Shown one piece after another: positions 43,124 through 43,641 of a stretch of 43,641 nucleotides of DNA. Origin of the DNA: Geitlerinema sp. S16 (lineage in GTDB: Bacteria; Cyanobacteriota; Cyanobacteriia; Cyanobacteriales; Geitlerinemataceae); the NCBI GenBank assembly GCA_011390275.1, contig JAABST010000038.1, positions 1-43,641 of the forward strand. The letters run 5' to 3'. The notes under the pieces are model-generated. The model had not been told where the DNA came from and made no database searches. It worked only from the letters and a program-made list of their open reading frames with translations. Both the position numbers and the translations under genes were made by a program. Positions within the stretch are counted from its first letter, which is position 1. The number at the start of each line of letters is the position of its first letter.

Positions 43124-43504
43124 TTAATCGTCGTCGATCAAAGCATACTCATGGAGCAGTGCGAGCGGAACATACCGCAAGGCAGCTTCGTGGGTTGCGT
43201 GCAGATTAATCGGCGGTGCGAATCCAGCCTCCATCGCTTCTTTCCAGCGCGAAGCACACAAACACCAGCGATCGCCGGGTTTAAGTCCGGGAAAACCATA
43301 CATCGGCATCGGCGTACTGAGATCGTTACCTTGCTGGCGGGTGTATTCGAGAAACTCCGCCGTCACCTGCGCACACACCACATGCACGCCGCGATCGCCC
43401 GGTCCCGTCTGACAAAACCCGTCGCGATAAAACCCCGTAACCGGATTGGTACAACAGCAAGCGAGGGGCTGACCGAGAACATTTTTAGCGTTGGATTCAG
43501 GCAT
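43124..43504 (-). CDS. DUF2237 family protein
   Basis: A 126-residue protein of the DUF2237 family (function unassigned). It has the conserved cysteine-rich start KNVLGQPLACCCTNPVTGFY, RDGFCQTGPGDRGVHVVCAQ, LSTPMPMYGFPGLKPGD and WCLCASRWKEA. The many invariant cysteines suggest metal or redox chemistry, but no activity is established to my knowledge. ATG 43504 fits the family start. It lies upstream of pyrE on the same strand. Confidence 0.9.
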   Translation of the reverse strand: MPESNAKNVLGQPLACCCTNPVTGFYRDGFCQTGPGDRGVHVVCAQVTAEFLEYTRQQGNDLSTPMPMYGFPGLKPGDRWCLCASRWKEAMEAGFAPPINLHATHEAALRYVPLALLHEYALIDDD

Positions 43505-43616
43505 GGGGTTGGAGTGAGCGATTTAGCGTAGTAGACAGGAATAATCTAAGCGCAGTATTGACTCATACGAAATCCGCTTGTGCATAATCTTAGATCGTCG
43601 CTCTAGCTGGACACCG

Positions 43617-43638
43617 CACTTCGACTCCGCTCAGTGCT
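43617..43638. repeat. 22-bp palindromic repeat, copy 3
   Basis: GCACTTCGAC...GCTCAGTGC, an imperfect palindrome with arms GCACT/AGTGC, at the right edge of the window and in intergenic DNA. It shares the TGAGC/GTCGAA core with the two copies inside tnpB. Confidence 0.8.
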
Positions 43639-43641
43639 CAT

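Overview
The window is chromosomal DNA from a cyanobacterium. It carries the photosystem II operon rubA-ycf48-psbE-psbF-psbL-psbJ, the NDH-1 operon ndhA-ndhI-ndhG-ndhE, a zwf/opcA locus with the thiol-regulated type of glucose-6-phosphate dehydrogenase, and very frequent GCGATCGC-type (HIP1) octamers inside and between genes. The DNA is moderately GC-rich, with many short repeats between genes. I cannot place it at genus level.

Layout. 1-236 is the start of an IS4-type transposase cut by the window edge. 399-9802 is a housekeeping block: histidine phosphatase, MoxR ATPase, ribF with an unusual insert, an MBL-fold hydrolase, hisS, a small unknown gene, moaC, a translationally coupled VWA/PP2C pair on the plus strand, and a DUF4126 membrane protein. 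10083-11867 is a DEAD-box RNA helicase with a glycine-rich tail, preceded by about 0.8 kb without a credible gene. 12685-18589 is the zwf...opcA locus, split by a visibly AT-richer 3 kb accessory segment (nuclease-like protein, PIN protein overlapping a second nuclease-like protein, two small unknowns, several repeat elements). 19325-22345 encodes an NCS1-type permease fused through a cysteine-rich segment to a histidine kinase; an OmpA-domain protein follows. hisB (24089-24778) runs convergently into psbJ, with a shared hairpin terminator. 27740-33295 holds a TPR protein, a DsbA-like lipoprotein, a GNAT acetyltransferase, a PAS histidine kinase paralogous to the fusion kinase, and two tiny genes. 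33672-36714 is thrC, a lone FbpC-like ABC ATPase and a glutaredoxin; the last two are bracketed by two copies of a MITE-like element. 37134-40136 is ndhA-I-G-E. 40250-41611 is a solitary tnpB element of the IS200/IS605 superfamily. The end holds a secreted or anchored SNase-fold nuclease, pyrE and a DUF2237 gene.

How the genes work together. Zwf and OpcA form the redox-controlled entry to the oxidative pentose phosphate pathway. The NdhA/I/G/E subunits belong to the membrane arm and the ferredoxin-facing module of NDH-1, which takes part in respiration and cyclic electron flow. RubA, Ycf48 and PsbE/F/L/J act at successive steps of PSII assembly. The two histidine kinases share an almost identical catalytic core but have different sensory front ends, and no response regulator is visible next to either.

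The most striking non-gene signal is a recurring set of 9-16 bp tandem duplications in intergenic DNA, most lying at or just after stop codons (moxR, ribF, hisB, psbF, the TPR/dsbA junction, ndhG, the SNase gene, pyrE). Other notable signals are a 22-bp palindrome family found twice inside the 3' end of tnpB and once at the right edge of the window, and the accessory insertion separating zwf from opcA. All calls were made by reading; no database search was run.
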